Assembly (NCBI RefSeq): GCF_018374135.1
Contig: NZ_JAHAFS010000009.1
Coordinates: 1-64,000 of the forward strand
Direction: 5' to 3'
DNA: 64,000 nucleotides
From: Campylobacter gracilis
GTDB taxonomy: Bacteria; Campylobacterota; Campylobacteria; Campylobacterales; Campylobacteraceae
Shown one piece after another: positions 31,213-40,103 of the stretch (its first letter is position 1; every line of letters begins with the position of its first letter). A model generated the notes under the pieces. It was not told the origin of the DNA, searched no databases, and saw only the letters and a program-made list of their open reading frames with translations. Made by a program: the position numbers and the translations under genes.

Positions 31213-32477
31213 TGAATAAATCGCTACGCAACAAAATTCTCATTACTTTGGGCTTTCTTTTTGCCTATAGGTTGCTAGCTTACGTGCCGGTTCCGGGAGT
31301 GGACGTTGAGGTTATAAAGCAATTTTTTCAAAGCAATAGCAACAACGCTTTTGGAATGTTTAATATGTTTAGCGGTAACGCGGCGGAGCGATTCAGCGTT
31401 ATCTCGCTAGGCATTATGCCTTATATTACCGCTTCGATCATTATGGAGCTGCTCGCCGCGACCTTCCCAAATTTAGGCAAGCTCAAAAAAGAGCGCGACG
31501 GCATGCAGAAATATATGCAGATCATCAGATACGCTACCATCGCAATCGCTATGGTTCAATCCATCGGCGTTAGCATTGGCTTGCAGGGCATTCACGGACA
31601 GACCGGAGCGCCTGCGATAATGGCCGAAAATACCAACGAGTTTGTTTTCATCTCGTGCATTTCGATGCTTGCAGGCACCATGCTTTTGATGTGGATCGGC
31701 GAGCAGATTACGCAGCGCGGCGTCGGCAACGGCACCAGCCTTATCATCTTTGCAGGTATCGTAAGCGCTATCCCTAGAGCGATCGGAAGTACCGTAAATT
31801 TAGTAAATACCGGCGAGATGAACGTTTTAAAGCTAATCGCGATCGTGCTAATCATCCTGGCTACTATCGGAGCAATTTTATATGTGGAGCTAGGTGAACG
31901 TAGAATTCCGGTATCGTTCTCGCGCAAGGTATTGATGGCAAATCAAAATAAGCGCATTATGAATTACGTGCCGATCAAGCTAAATTTAAGCGGCGTCATT
32001 CCGCCTATTTTTGCAAGCGCGATTTTGATGTTTCCGACTACAATTTTACAAGCAAGCACCAATCCGATCATCCAAAAGATCCACGATTTCCTTAGCCCCA
32101 GCAATTACTTCTTTAACTTTTTGACCTTTGTGTTGGTTATATTTTTTGCGTATTTTTACGCATCGATAGCGTTTAATTCAAAAGATATAAGCGAAAATTT
32201 AAAGAAGCAGGGCGGATTTATCCCGGGCATTCGTCCGGGCGAGGGAACGGCGAGCTTTTTAAACGAAGTTGCTAGCCGCCTTACGTTTTGGGGATCGATC
32301 TATCTCGGCCTCGTGACCGTCATCCCGTGGCTGCTCGTTAAATTTATGGGCGTGCCGTTTTATTTCGGCGGCACCAGCGTGCTGATCGTCGTCTCCGTCG
32401 CTCTTGATACGATGAGACGCATCGAAGCGCAGATCTATATGAATAAATATCAGACCCTAAGCGCGGTCGGGCTATAA
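31212..32477 (+). CDS. secY: Preprotein translocase subunit SecY
   Basis: Channel-forming subunit of the Sec translocon with ten membrane helices in 421 residues. The plug and helix-2 region includes GMFNMFSGNAAERFSVISLG, and cytosolic loop 5 includes GERRIPVSFSRKV. Another signature is PGIRPGEGTASFLNEVASRL near residue 335. It overlaps rplO by one base and adjoins map at TAA/ATG. Confidence 0.97.
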   Translation: MNKSLRNKILITLGFLFAYRLLAYVPVPGVDVEVIKQFFQSNSNNAFGMFNMFSGNAAERFSVISLGIMPYITASIIMELLAATFPNLGKLKKERDGMQKYMQIIRYATIAIAMVQSIGVSIGLQGIHGQTGAPAIMAENTNEFVFISCISMLAGTMLLMWIGEQITQRGVGNGTSLIIFAGIVSAIPRAIGSTVNLVNTGEMNVLKLIAIVLIILATIGAILYVELGERRIPVSFSRKVLMANQNKRIMNYVPIKLNLSGVIPPIFASAILMFPTTILQASTNPIIQKIHDFLSPSNYFFNFLTFVLVIFFAYFYASIAFNSKDISENLKKQGGFIPGIRPGEGTASFLNEVASRLTFWGSIYLGLVTVIPWLLVKFMGVPFYFGGTSVLIVVSVALDTMRRIEAQIYMNKYQTLSAVGL

Positions 32478-33236
32478 ATGGCGATTTTGCTTAAAACAAA
32501 AAAAGATTTAGAGGGGCTTCGTGCAGCGAACAAGATCGTTGCGCAGGCCCTTGATTACGCAGCTTCTTTCATAAAGCCGGGTCTTAGCCTGCTCGAAGTC
32601 GATAAGAAGATCGATGATTTCATCACATCCAAGGGTGCGTATCCTGCCTTTAAAGGGCTATACGGCTTTCCAAACGCCGCCTGCCTCTCGTTAAACGAAG
32701 TCATCATCCACGGCATCCCAGACGAAACGATCTTGCAAGAGGGCGATATCTTAGGCGTCGATTTGGGCTCGAAGCTGAACGGATATTTCGGCGACAGCGC
32801 ACGCACTCTGCCCGTCGGTAAAATTTCAAAAGCCGACGAAGATCTCATCGCATGCAGTAAGGACACGCTGGAGTTTGCCATCAAAACGATCAGGGTAGGG
32901 ATGCACTTCAAAGAGCTAAGCTTCGAGATCGAGAAATTTATTCGTGCGCGCGGCTTCGTGCCGCTATACGGCTTCTGCGGCCACGGCATCGGCAAGCACC
33001 CGCACGAAGAGCCTGAGATCCCAAACTATCTGGAGGGCAACAATCCAAAATCAGGCCCCAAAATCAAAAATGGCATGGTCTTTTGCATCGAGCCGATGAT
33101 CTGCCAAAAGGATGGCACGCCGGTCATCGCCGAGGATAAATGGAGCACGAGAAGCAAGGATGGGCTCCGCACTAGCCACTATGAGCACTGCATGGCGGTT
33201 TTCGACGACAAGGTCGAAGTGCTAAGCGTCGCATAG
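32478..33236 (+). CDS. map: Methionine aminopeptidase, type I
   Basis: Removes N-terminal Met from new proteins. The 252 residues contain the metal ligands in ILGVDLGSKLNGYFGDSA (two Asp), GHGIGKHPHEEPEIP (His), IEPM near 203 (Glu) and a final Glu in the C-terminal HYEHCMAVF. An N-terminal zinc-finger extension is absent, as expected for type Ia. It is the last gene of the operon here; infA is instead at 50.5 kb. Confidence 0.96.
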   Translation: MAILLKTKKDLEGLRAANKIVAQALDYAASFIKPGLSLLEVDKKIDDFITSKGAYPAFKGLYGFPNAACLSLNEVIIHGIPDETILQEGDILGVDLGSKLNGYFGDSARTLPVGKISKADEDLIACSKDTLEFAIKTIRVGMHFKELSFEIEKFIRARGFVPLYGFCGHGIGKHPHEEPEIPNYLEGNNPKSGPKIKNGMVFCIEPMICQKDGTPVIAEDKWSTRSKDGLRTSHYEHCMAVFDDKVEVLSVA

Positions 33237-33741
33237 AATTTCGCGCAAAAGCTGGCTCAGCCTAGTTAAAATTTTTTCACTTTGTCGGTGCGAAATTTTG
33301 CCTGCGATCGGTCTTTGACAATTTTACATCGCTCGCGTCTTGGAATTTTACCTCAGCCGCTTCATGCATAAATTTTATCCAAAGGAAACCTATCGCGCTA
33401 GAAATTTTAAAATCTATCGCGACGGTTTGTAGCCTAGCCGCAAAATTTTAAAAGCCGAAATTTTTAGCTCATACTTTCTGTTTTTTAAAGCCTCGTTTTG
33501 TAGCTTCGCTCTTAGATCCGCTTTCAATTAAAATTTAGCCTCAAAATTCCGTCATCCAATTCTAACTCCCGCCCGTATCTTTAAAATTTAGCCGTAAAAT
33601 TTGAAGCGTAAAGGCGCGCAAGTAAGCAAGCTCAAAGCTTTAAGCGGCTAAGATTGCGCCTTGATTTTAAAGCGAAAACATGTCGCGCTACGTAGAAGTG
33701 CGCGTCGTCGCGTCTCTTCGTACAAGGCAGGGAAATATAAA
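33237..33741 (+). other. Repeat-rich gap after map
   Basis: 505 bases packed with AAATTT/AAAATTTTA words and no credible frame. A TTG-initiated extension of the next gene to 33661 exists, but it is basic, lacks a ribosome binding site and is not used here. No hairpin with a T-run stands out. Confidence 0.5.
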
Positions 33742-35781
33742 ATGAGAGAAAAATTTTATGTAGCGCTAGCAAATATAGGCTGGCTTATGGCACGGACGAA
33801 AGTGGGCGGGCTCGTGGCGCACTTGCTTATGAAAATTGACCGCGGCTTTTTTGCCGCACTGCGCGAACGTCCCGTATGGAGGGTGTTTTGGCTCAGCACG
33901 GCGCTATGCCTGCTCGCATGCTGGGCTAAGATACATTATCAGATTAACGGACCCATCTTTGCCTACATCGCCGAGAGCTTTCCGGTGGTATTTATCATAA
34001 ATTTGCTCATCTTTCACCTCTGCTACTTGCTTAGCGGGCGATTTTTCAAGCTCGTTTCATTGGTGCTACTGGTGCTAATTGTGCTGATTGCGAGCGCGGC
34101 TTTGTTTTTGATCGTAAATTTCGACTCAAGCTTCAATGTCGTGGCGATCGATGCGCTTGTGCATACCGACGCAGCCGAGACGCGCGAGTTCGTTTCGCAG
34201 TTTCTTAGCCCTGCGACGATTTTATATTTAGCGATGTTGCTTGGCTGCATCTTTGCAGCGCTAAGAGCGGGGCGGAGAAAGGAGGAGCAAACGCATAGCG
34301 GTCTAAGATTGCTGTTAGCGGCGATTTATCTCATTTACGGAACGATCTTTTGCGCGGATATCGCCGCTAAAGCTTTCCAGGGCAAGCAGGGCTATATAAC
34401 CAAGCTATCGCAATACGTCCCGCTGGAGTTTGCCTTTACGATAAAAGACTATCTAAGCGATAAGAATTTCATTACCGATATGCGCGAAGTGCAGCTCGGA
34501 TACGATGAGGCCAAGCGCGCGAACGAGGCTGTTTTAAAAGGCGGCGCAAATTCAGATCCGCAAAGCTCCGCCCTGGATTCCGCGTCTGAAAATTCCACGT
34601 CCGCATCAAGCGCTCAGGCGCAAAATTACGGCGCAAATTTAAATTCTACGTTCGCTTCAGGCAATGAGCTGCAAAGCTCAGGCAAGACTTTAAATTCTAC
34701 GCCGCAAAGCCCCAGCGCGATTTCAAATTCTAAAAACCCTGAGGCCGCTACAAACCCTGCCTTGCAAAAGTCTCGTGTCAAAAATATCATCCTAATAATC
34801 GGCGAGAGCTTGCAGCGCGGGCATATGTCGCTCTACGGCTACGGCGTTAAAAATACGCCGCTTTTAGAGAAGCTCGAAGCAAGCGGCAATCTGATAAAAT
34901 TTAGCGATACAATCTCACCTTACGGCACGACTAATCAGGTGCTGATGCGGCTTTTAAATTTCAGCGATTACGAAAGCGAGCGCAAAAGGGCTTGGTTTCG
35001 CAACCTTAGCATTATCGATATGTTTAAGCTAAGCGGCTACCGCACCTTTTGGATCAGCAATCAAGAGGCTTTTGGCGCACATGCGTTAAGCGCTAAAAGC
35101 GCTGCCGATCGCGCGGATTCAGAATCCTTCCTCTCAAAGAGTAATCTTTATGAAACCGTCCGCATCAAGCCTGACGGAGTGCTGCTTCCACTCATAAATC
35201 AGGCGAAAGAGGGGCAGAGCGAGCGAAATTTCTACGTGATCCATCTCATCGGCAGCCATATGGATTACAGCCTGCGCTATCCCGAGGGATTTGGCAAGTT
35301 TAGCGCGGCGGACGTAAAGGCAAAACTTACTTCCAAGCAGAAAGATGTCGTCGCATATTACGACAACAGCGTGCTTTACAACGATTTCGTCATAAATGAA
35401 ATTTTTAAAATTTTCTCTGGCGATGACAGTCTCATCGTCTATCTTAGCGATCACGGCGAAAATTTATACGAAAATGGACGCCTTGGGCACGGTATGGAGA
35501 GCCGCTTTACTTATGAAATCCCGCTGCTTTTTATAGCCTCGCGTGAGTTTTTGAGCGATCATGCTAAGCTATGGCAGAGGCTAGCTGCGGCGAAAGATAA
35601 GCCTTTTATGAGCGATGATTTGGCGCATTTGCTAGCAGATATCATCGGTGTCGTGCCACTTGAGTTTGACGAGCACAAAAGCCCGATACGAACGGATTTT
35701 AATGTTTCGCGCAAGCGAATTGCTAACGGAGTCGATTACGATGAGAAATTAAAAAGCGCGAAGGGCTACGAGCTCGAGTAA
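33742..35781 (+). CDS. Phosphoethanolamine transferase (EptA/EptC-like sulfatase-fold membrane protein)
   Basis: Inner-membrane enzyme that should move phosphoethanolamine from phosphatidylethanolamine to lipid A, core sugar or protein targets. From ATG 33742 the product is 679 residues: about five membrane helices (to about 215), then a periplasmic sulfatase-fold domain. Catalytic features are IILIIGESLQRGHMSLYGYG (metal-binding Glu), the nucleophile Thr in ISPYGTTNQVL and SDHGENLYENGRLGHG. Between the parts lies an N/S/A/Q-rich linker (DNA 34540-34770) that makes it much longer than C. jejuni EptC (about 516). GGGAAATATAAA is a weak ribosome binding site. Confidence 0.87.
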   Translation: MREKFYVALANIGWLMARTKVGGLVAHLLMKIDRGFFAALRERPVWRVFWLSTALCLLACWAKIHYQINGPIFAYIAESFPVVFIINLLIFHLCYLLSGRFFKLVSLVLLVLIVLIASAALFLIVNFDSSFNVVAIDALVHTDAAETREFVSQFLSPATILYLAMLLGCIFAALRAGRRKEEQTHSGLRLLLAAIYLIYGTIFCADIAAKAFQGKQGYITKLSQYVPLEFAFTIKDYLSDKNFITDMREVQLGYDEAKRANEAVLKGGANSDPQSSALDSASENSTSASSAQAQNYGANLNSTFASGNELQSSGKTLNSTPQSPSAISNSKNPEAATNPALQKSRVKNIILIIGESLQRGHMSLYGYGVKNTPLLEKLEASGNLIKFSDTISPYGTTNQVLMRLLNFSDYESERKRAWFRNLSIIDMFKLSGYRTFWISNQEAFGAHALSAKSAADRADSESFLSKSNLYETVRIKPDGVLLPLINQAKEGQSERNFYVIHLIGSHMDYSLRYPEGFGKFSAADVKAKLTSKQKDVVAYYDNSVLYNDFVINEIFKIFSGDDSLIVYLSDHGENLYENGRLGHGMESRFTYEIPLLFIASREFLSDHAKLWQRLAAAKDKPFMSDDLAHLLADIIGVVPLEFDEHKSPIRTDFNVSRKRIANGVDYDEKLKSAKGYELE

Positions 35782-35955
35782 TAGATGAGTTTTGCTTTTA
35801 TCCCGTTACATGCTGTATAAACGAGGAATCGGCGCATCCCGTCTTTTTTTGATCGGTTCATCAAATTCAGATTAAATTCGCGCCACTCCAATGGCTACGC
35901 TGATAAAAAGACGCGCAACGTTTGTTAAATTTGAGATCAAATTTATGCGTCGCGG

Positions 35956-36672
35956 TTAGCTCTCCTTTTTTACCTCATCCATATACGAGTAAATCGTGAC
36001 TTTCTGCGTCCTAAGCGCCTTTGCGACGAGCTCTACGGCGCCTTTTACCTCAAAAATTCCTTTTTGCGCGAGGAATTTTACGATACGCTTTCGATCCTCT
36101 TTCTTCATCCTCTCCACATTTAGATCGTGCGTAGCCGATGCGATAAGGTCTTGGACGATGTCAAGGATATTTTGCTGCGAATCGTTAGAGTTTTGCGTTT
36201 CTAAATTTACGTCGTCATTGAAGCTCGCCCCGTCTAATGCCGCGCTATTGCAGCTTCCGTCGGTAAAATTTGCGCCCTGCAACTCCTTGCTATCGAGCTT
36301 TGCGTTCGGTAGAAGATTTTTTATTACTTTGTATGCGGCCATGGCGCTTGAAGTATCGATATTTACGCATAGCGCGCCTACTACTTTGCCGTCTGCGCCG
36401 CGGATCAGCGAAGTCGAGGAGCGTATGAGCTTGCCGTTTTGCGCGGTGAAGTAGTAGTTTGCGGTGCAGTCGTTTTCAAAATTTTTGCTTAGTAACACGT
36501 CCTTTACCAGATGATCGAAGCTTTGACCGATCCTTCTGCCCGTTACGTCGCCGAGGACGAAAACGACGGAGTTTTGCGGCGTGCTCATATCGTGGATGAC
36601 CACCTCGCAATCGCCGATCGTATTTTTAATAAGGTGCGCGGTCGGTATAAAGGCTTGCAAAAGTTGATTCAT
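35956..36672 (-). CDS. YheO-type PAS/HTH transcriptional regulator (DauR-like)
   Basis: Two-domain regulator of 238 residues. The YheO-like PAS domain (about 5-122) opens LLQAFIPTAHLIKNTIGDCE and contains IHDMSTPQNSVVFVLGDVTG. A C-terminal HTH (about 190-235) reads KEDRKRIVKFLAQKGIFEVK, then KALRTQKVTIYSYMDEVKK, as in DauR and relatives. Between them residues about 124-167 are an N/D/S-rich insert. The gene is divergent from ridA, with a palindrome-containing spacer, so it probably controls the ridA unit. The ligand is likely an amino acid or its derivative (inference). Confidence 0.82.
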   Translation of the reverse strand: MNQLLQAFIPTAHLIKNTIGDCEVVIHDMSTPQNSVVFVLGDVTGRRIGQSFDHLVKDVLLSKNFENDCTANYYFTAQNGKLIRSSTSLIRGADGKVVGALCVNIDTSSAMAAYKVIKNLLPNAKLDSKELQGANFTDGSCNSAALDGASFNDDVNLETQNSNDSQQNILDIVQDLIASATHDLNVERMKKEDRKRIVKFLAQKGIFEVKGAVELVAKALRTQKVTIYSYMDEVKKES

Positions 36673-36814
36673 TTCGGGCTCCTGAAATTTTATATAAAAA
36701 AATCTATAAATTTAGATTAAATTTTAAAATTTTTGCAAATTTATAGAAATACTTATATATTTTTAATAAATTTAGAGTAAAATTATATAAAATTTTATAT
36801 GCAAAGGAGCTTAA
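36673..36814. promoter_or_regulatory. Divergent control region between the YheO regulator and ridA
   Basis: 142 very AT-rich bases. ATATAAAATTTTATAT (36785-36800) is a perfect 16-base palindrome just before the AAAGGAGC site of ridA, and a related AAATTTTATATAAAA lies near the regulator start. Both are plausible operators. Confidence 0.5.
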
Positions 36815-37201
36815 ATGAAAAAAATTTATCCAAGCGGTTTCGCGCCGAAAAAGGCGCATTATGCGCCGGGCATCCTAGACGACGATGGAATGCTCTACGT
36901 CTCGGGGCAGCTAAGCGTGGATCCGCGCACGGGGGCCATCGCGGAGGGTCTTGCTGCGCAGACCGCGCAGGCTCTAAGCAACGTTGCGGCAGTCCTGGCC
37001 GCCGCGGGCGCGGATAAAAGCGACGTGCGGATGTGCCGCGTCTATACGCCTGACGTCGCGAACTGGGACGTGATCGACGAGCAGTACGCGCTATTTTTCG
37101 GCGCGCACAAGCCCGCTCGCGTCGTGGTACCGACTACGGCTCTACACTTCGGCTGCCTCGTAGAGATCGAGGCCGTCGCAAAAATCAAAGAGAAAAAGTA
37201 G
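36815..37201 (+). CDS. ridA: RidA/YjgF-family enamine/imine deaminase
   Basis: Hydrolyses reactive enamine/imine intermediates released by PLP-dependent dehydratases. The 128 residues contain the Rid signature PARVVVPTTALHFGCLVEIE, whose Arg is the catalytic residue. Other family segments are YAPGILDDDGMLYVSGQLS and a DVRMCRVYTPDVANWDVID helix. AAAGGAGCTTAA precedes ATG 36815. It is followed eight bases later by a PLP enzyme, a partner that would make such intermediates. Confidence 0.9.
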   Translation: MKKIYPSGFAPKKAHYAPGILDDDGMLYVSGQLSVDPRTGAIAEGLAAQTAQALSNVAAVLAAAGADKSDVRMCRVYTPDVANWDVIDEQYALFFGAHKPARVVVPTTALHFGCLVEIEAVAKIKEKK

Positions 37202-37209
37202 GAGCGAAA

Positions 37210-38295
37210 ATGAGCGATTTCATCTGCACGGGCTGCGGTAAGCACGCGCCCATCGATACTTTGAGTTATAAATGCGACTGCGGCGGGCTGTATAAACTAA
37301 ACTCCGATGCGCCTAAATTTAACCCCGCGCTCGTAGATAAAAGCGAGTTTAGCATCTTTAGATACCGCAGGTTTATAGGTATCGACACAGCTAAATTTAG
37401 AGAAATTTCGATGGGCGAGGGGCTTACGGCGAGCGTGAAATTCGGCGAAAATCTCTATCTCAAGCTCGATTACGCGATGCCTACGCTTTCGTTTAAAGAC
37501 CGCGGTGCGGCGGTTTTGGTATTACATGCCAAAAATATCGGCGTGAAAAAGGTGCTGCAAGACTCCAGCGGCAACGCGGGCAACGCCGTGGCGGCGTACT
37601 GTGCTCGCGCGGGCATCGAGTGTGAAATTTACGTCCCGAAGGGCACGTCGCCTAAAAAGATCGATATGATCAAAAGCCACGGCGCGCACGTCACGGTGTT
37701 TGACGGCAGCCGCGACGAAACGGCGGACGCGTGCCGCAAAAAGGCCGCGCAGGAGCAGATATATTACGCCAATCACGTTTATAATCCGATCTTTTACGAG
37801 GGCACGAAGAGCTACATTTATGAGATCTACGAGCAGCTGGGCAGGGTGCCGCGCAATATCTTCATCCCCGTGGGCAACGGCACGCTGCTGCTGGGCGCTC
37901 AAGCGGCGCTAGGCGAGCTATATGAGGGCGGTCTTATCGAGACGCTGCCGAAAATTTTCATCGTTCAGGGCGAGCGTTGCGCTCCGCTTTTTGACGCTAA
38001 AGATGCGGCGCGCGAGATTAAGCCGCAGCCGACGCTAGCGGAGGGCATCGCGATCGCAAGACCGATGCGCGCGGCCGAAATTCTCGGCTCTAGCTACGCG
38101 GGCGAGCGCGAGGTGATTTTGGCGAGAGAGAGCGACATACTGCCTGCCAGAGCGGCTCTTGCGCGCGGAGGATTTTACGTCGAGCACACGACCGCGGCTA
38201 CCTACGCGGCGTATCTGCGCTACAAAGAAAGCCGCGATCTGCAAGGAGATAGCATCATCCCGCTTTGCGGCGCGGGGCTAAAGAGCGATCATTAA
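37210..38295 (+). CDS. Threonine-synthase-like PLP enzyme with N-terminal zinc ribbon
   Basis: Fold-type II PLP enzyme of 361 residues. The N-terminus has a zinc-ribbon-like FICTGCGKHAP...YKCDCGG. The PLP lysine is in TLSFKDRGAA near residue 98, with DSSGNAGNAVAAY and a phosphate-binding PVGNGTLLLGA. The sequence is closest in plan to ThrC. Pairing with ridA under a YheO regulator suggests a catabolic threonine/serine ammonia-lyase or a related eliminating enzyme instead; housekeeping thrC may be elsewhere. GGAGCGAAA precedes ATG 37210. Confidence 0.82.
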   Translation: MSDFICTGCGKHAPIDTLSYKCDCGGLYKLNSDAPKFNPALVDKSEFSIFRYRRFIGIDTAKFREISMGEGLTASVKFGENLYLKLDYAMPTLSFKDRGAAVLVLHAKNIGVKKVLQDSSGNAGNAVAAYCARAGIECEIYVPKGTSPKKIDMIKSHGAHVTVFDGSRDETADACRKKAAQEQIYYANHVYNPIFYEGTKSYIYEIYEQLGRVPRNIFIPVGNGTLLLGAQAALGELYEGGLIETLPKIFIVQGERCAPLFDAKDAAREIKPQPTLAEGIAIARPMRAAEILGSSYAGEREVILARESDILPARAALARGGFYVEHTTAATYAAYLRYKESRDLQGDSIIPLCGAGLKSDH

Positions 38296-38706
38296 ATTTA
38301 AGCGCTCGGCGCGGAATTTATGCGGCTAGCTGGCGTCGAGGAATTTTAAAATTTTGCAGCTTTAAATTTAGTAGATTTATGAGCCCATGTTTTAGCGGGA
38401 TGTTTAAAATTTGCGGCTCATAGGCTTTTAAATTTAAACTTGTATCGAGGCGCTAAGACGAGTCTCTGTTTTGTTCGATGCGGTTATATGGGCGCATTTT
38501 TATGGGCGACTTTGCTGCTAGCTGGATTTGTAAAATTGTATCTGCGATAGCTGGGTGGTCGCTCTTTAAATTTGAAATTACGGTCAAAATTTTATAAAAA
38601 TAAGCTCACGGGATGCGGCGCAAGCCCTCCGTTTTGTTTGTGAAATTTAGTCTTTTTTATCGCTTTTAGCTAGCGAGCCTCTATGCAGAGGATCAAATTC
38701 GCGCGG
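38296..38706 (+). other. Gap after the PLP enzyme gene
   Basis: 411 bases between convergent genes, rich in AAATTT words. No gene, RNA or strong hairpin recognised. Confidence 0.5.
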
Positions 38707-39255
38707 CTATTTCGAGTTTTCTTTAGCGATGTGCGTAAATTTAAGCACAAATTCGCTTTTTGCCGCAGTGTAGGTGTCGCGGTCGAACTCGAACCGCTTG
38801 CAAAGTTCTAATTTAAGCGCCTCGTACCGCTCGGCGATATCCGCATTCGCTCGCAAAAAATCTCTAAAAAATATCTCGTCCGCATCGCCGAAATTTCGCA
38901 AATGCACGTGAAAAACGCGCTCGGCAAATCCCGCTTCGGTGTAGCCCTTATTTAGGCTGCAGCGGCTCTCGCTTTCGCTCATTAGCAGATAGTCCGCGTC
39001 TATCAGGCGCTGTTTGGCTGCGGTAATATCCAAGCACTCGATCAAAATATCTACGATCGGCTTCGCCCAGATCCCGCTTACTGCGGTGCTGCCGATATGG
39101 TGGATCTTGATCTCGCCAGAGTCTCGCAGCAGCCCGCGCAGAATTTCGCGCTCCTGTCTAAACCAAACGCCCCAGCGCAGATCGTGCGGCACGAGACGTA
39201 TCGGAAAGAGCCGCCACAGCTCCTGCAGGCTCATCGAAAGGAGTTTATTGCTCAT
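38707..39255 (-). CDS. GrpB/UPF0157 family protein (nucleotidyltransferase fold)
   Basis: 182-residue cytoplasmic protein. The family core is IHHIGSTAVSGIWAKPIVDI (residues about 52-72), where GSTAV and KPIVDI correspond to the nucleotidyltransferase-like motifs of GrpB proteins, and HDLRWGVWFRQEREIL precedes it. The C-terminal segment YTAAKSEFVLKF is also typical. Biochemical role is unsettled. It is followed on the opposite side by a tRNA-Ser gene that lies 36 bases upstream of its start. Confidence 0.85.
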   Translation of the reverse strand: MSNKLLSMSLQELWRLFPIRLVPHDLRWGVWFRQEREILRGLLRDSGEIKIHHIGSTAVSGIWAKPIVDILIECLDITAAKQRLIDADYLLMSESESRCSLNKGYTEAGFAERVFHVHLRNFGDADEIFFRDFLRANADIAERYEALKLELCKRFEFDRDTYTAAKSEFVLKFTHIAKENSK

Positions 39256-39290
39256 CTTAACTCCAAAGTATTGGGTGAAATTTGAATGGA

Positions 39291-39378
39291 TGGCGGGTAG
39301 ATAGGGATTCGAACCCTAGAAGGCTGACGCCTTACGCGCTTTCGAGGCGCGCTCCTTCGACCGCTCGGACATCTACCC
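39291..39378 (-). tRNA. tRNA-Ser (anticodon CGA)
   Basis: 88-base class II tRNA on the minus strand including encoded CCA (39293 to 39291). The acceptor GGGTAGA (from 39378) pairs with TCTACCC; discriminator G; D-arm TGTCCGAGCGGTCGAAGGA; anticodon loop CTCGAAA with CGA at 39344 to 39342; a long variable arm; T-loop GGTTCGAATCC. It reads TCG codons. Confidence 0.95.
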
Positions 39379-39664
39379 GAATGAAAATGTAATTTAAGCC
39401 AAAAATGGCTTAATAACAGATTTAAAAATGAAATTCCGCGTGAAATTTCGCCTGATTTGCGGGCGGAGGTTGAAATTTAACGGCGCAAATTTAGATTTCA
39501 TTTTAAATCCACGGCTTAAGGTACGGCGCGCTTTCGGCATAAAATTTATTTCGTGCGTAGTTTTGGGCACGGAATTTTACCGCTTTATGGATGAAATTTT
39601 ACGCAAAAGCTCATCGTCGCGGCGGCGAAAAATCACTCGCCGTTTATAAATTTCATGCGCCGCC

Positions 39665-40087
39665 CTACAAAACCGAGATGAAAATTTTGACCTCGTCTCT
39701 GCCGTAAAACTCAAAATCCGTTCCAAACGCTCTTTTTAGTTCGCCGGCTTCAAAAAAGCTCCAAATTTTGCCCCAAAACTTTGCTACGTTTTGCGGCTCA
39801 TTTGGGAAACTAAAAACGGCGTATTTGCCGCTTTTGATCTCCAAGGCTTCGTCGCTGCGGGGCGCTTTAGCGCCGATAAAGATATTGTAAAGCCCGTCGG
39901 CGCCGTCTTCATAATCATAATAGACGCCGTAAATCTCGCTCTGCCCGTCATAGCACTCTTTCATAAATTTCGCCCACAGCGCAGGAATTTTACCGCTCCC
40001 GCCCAGCTCGTCCGCGTTTTTCGTGCGGGCTTTTAACCCATAAATTTTAAATCCGTCTAAATATGAAATTTTGATTTTTTCGCTCAA
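39665..40087 (-). CDS. GyrI-like/AraC effector-binding domain protein
   Basis: Free-standing effector-binding domain of 140 residues, without a DNA-binding part. The pattern LDGFKIYGLKARTKN, IPALWAKFMKE, then IYGVYYDYEDGADGLYNIFI (about residues 52-71) and GKYAVFSFPNEPQNVAKFWG matches the GyrI-like small-molecule-binding fold. Such proteins sequester or hydrolyse hydrophobic compounds; the ligand here is unknown. It lies 16 bases after the tkt stop and may be co-transcribed. Confidence 0.75.
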   Translation of the reverse strand: MSEKIKISYLDGFKIYGLKARTKNADELGGSGKIPALWAKFMKECYDGQSEIYGVYYDYEDGADGLYNIFIGAKAPRSDEALEIKSGKYAVFSFPNEPQNVAKFWGKIWSFFEAGELKRAFGTDFEFYGRDEVKIFISVL

Positions 40088-40103
40088 ATTTCGTCCTTTG
40101 CCG

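Noticed and set aside
33661..33741. TTG-initiated extension of the phosphoethanolamine transferase
   Set aside because: Arg-rich lead without a ribosome binding site; it would spoil the membrane topology start.
39428..39649. 73-codon frame after tRNA-Ser
   Set aside because: Composed of translated AAATTT filler and lacks a start signal; considered as a tRNA-linked integration remnant, but no integrase or repeat of the tRNA end is present.
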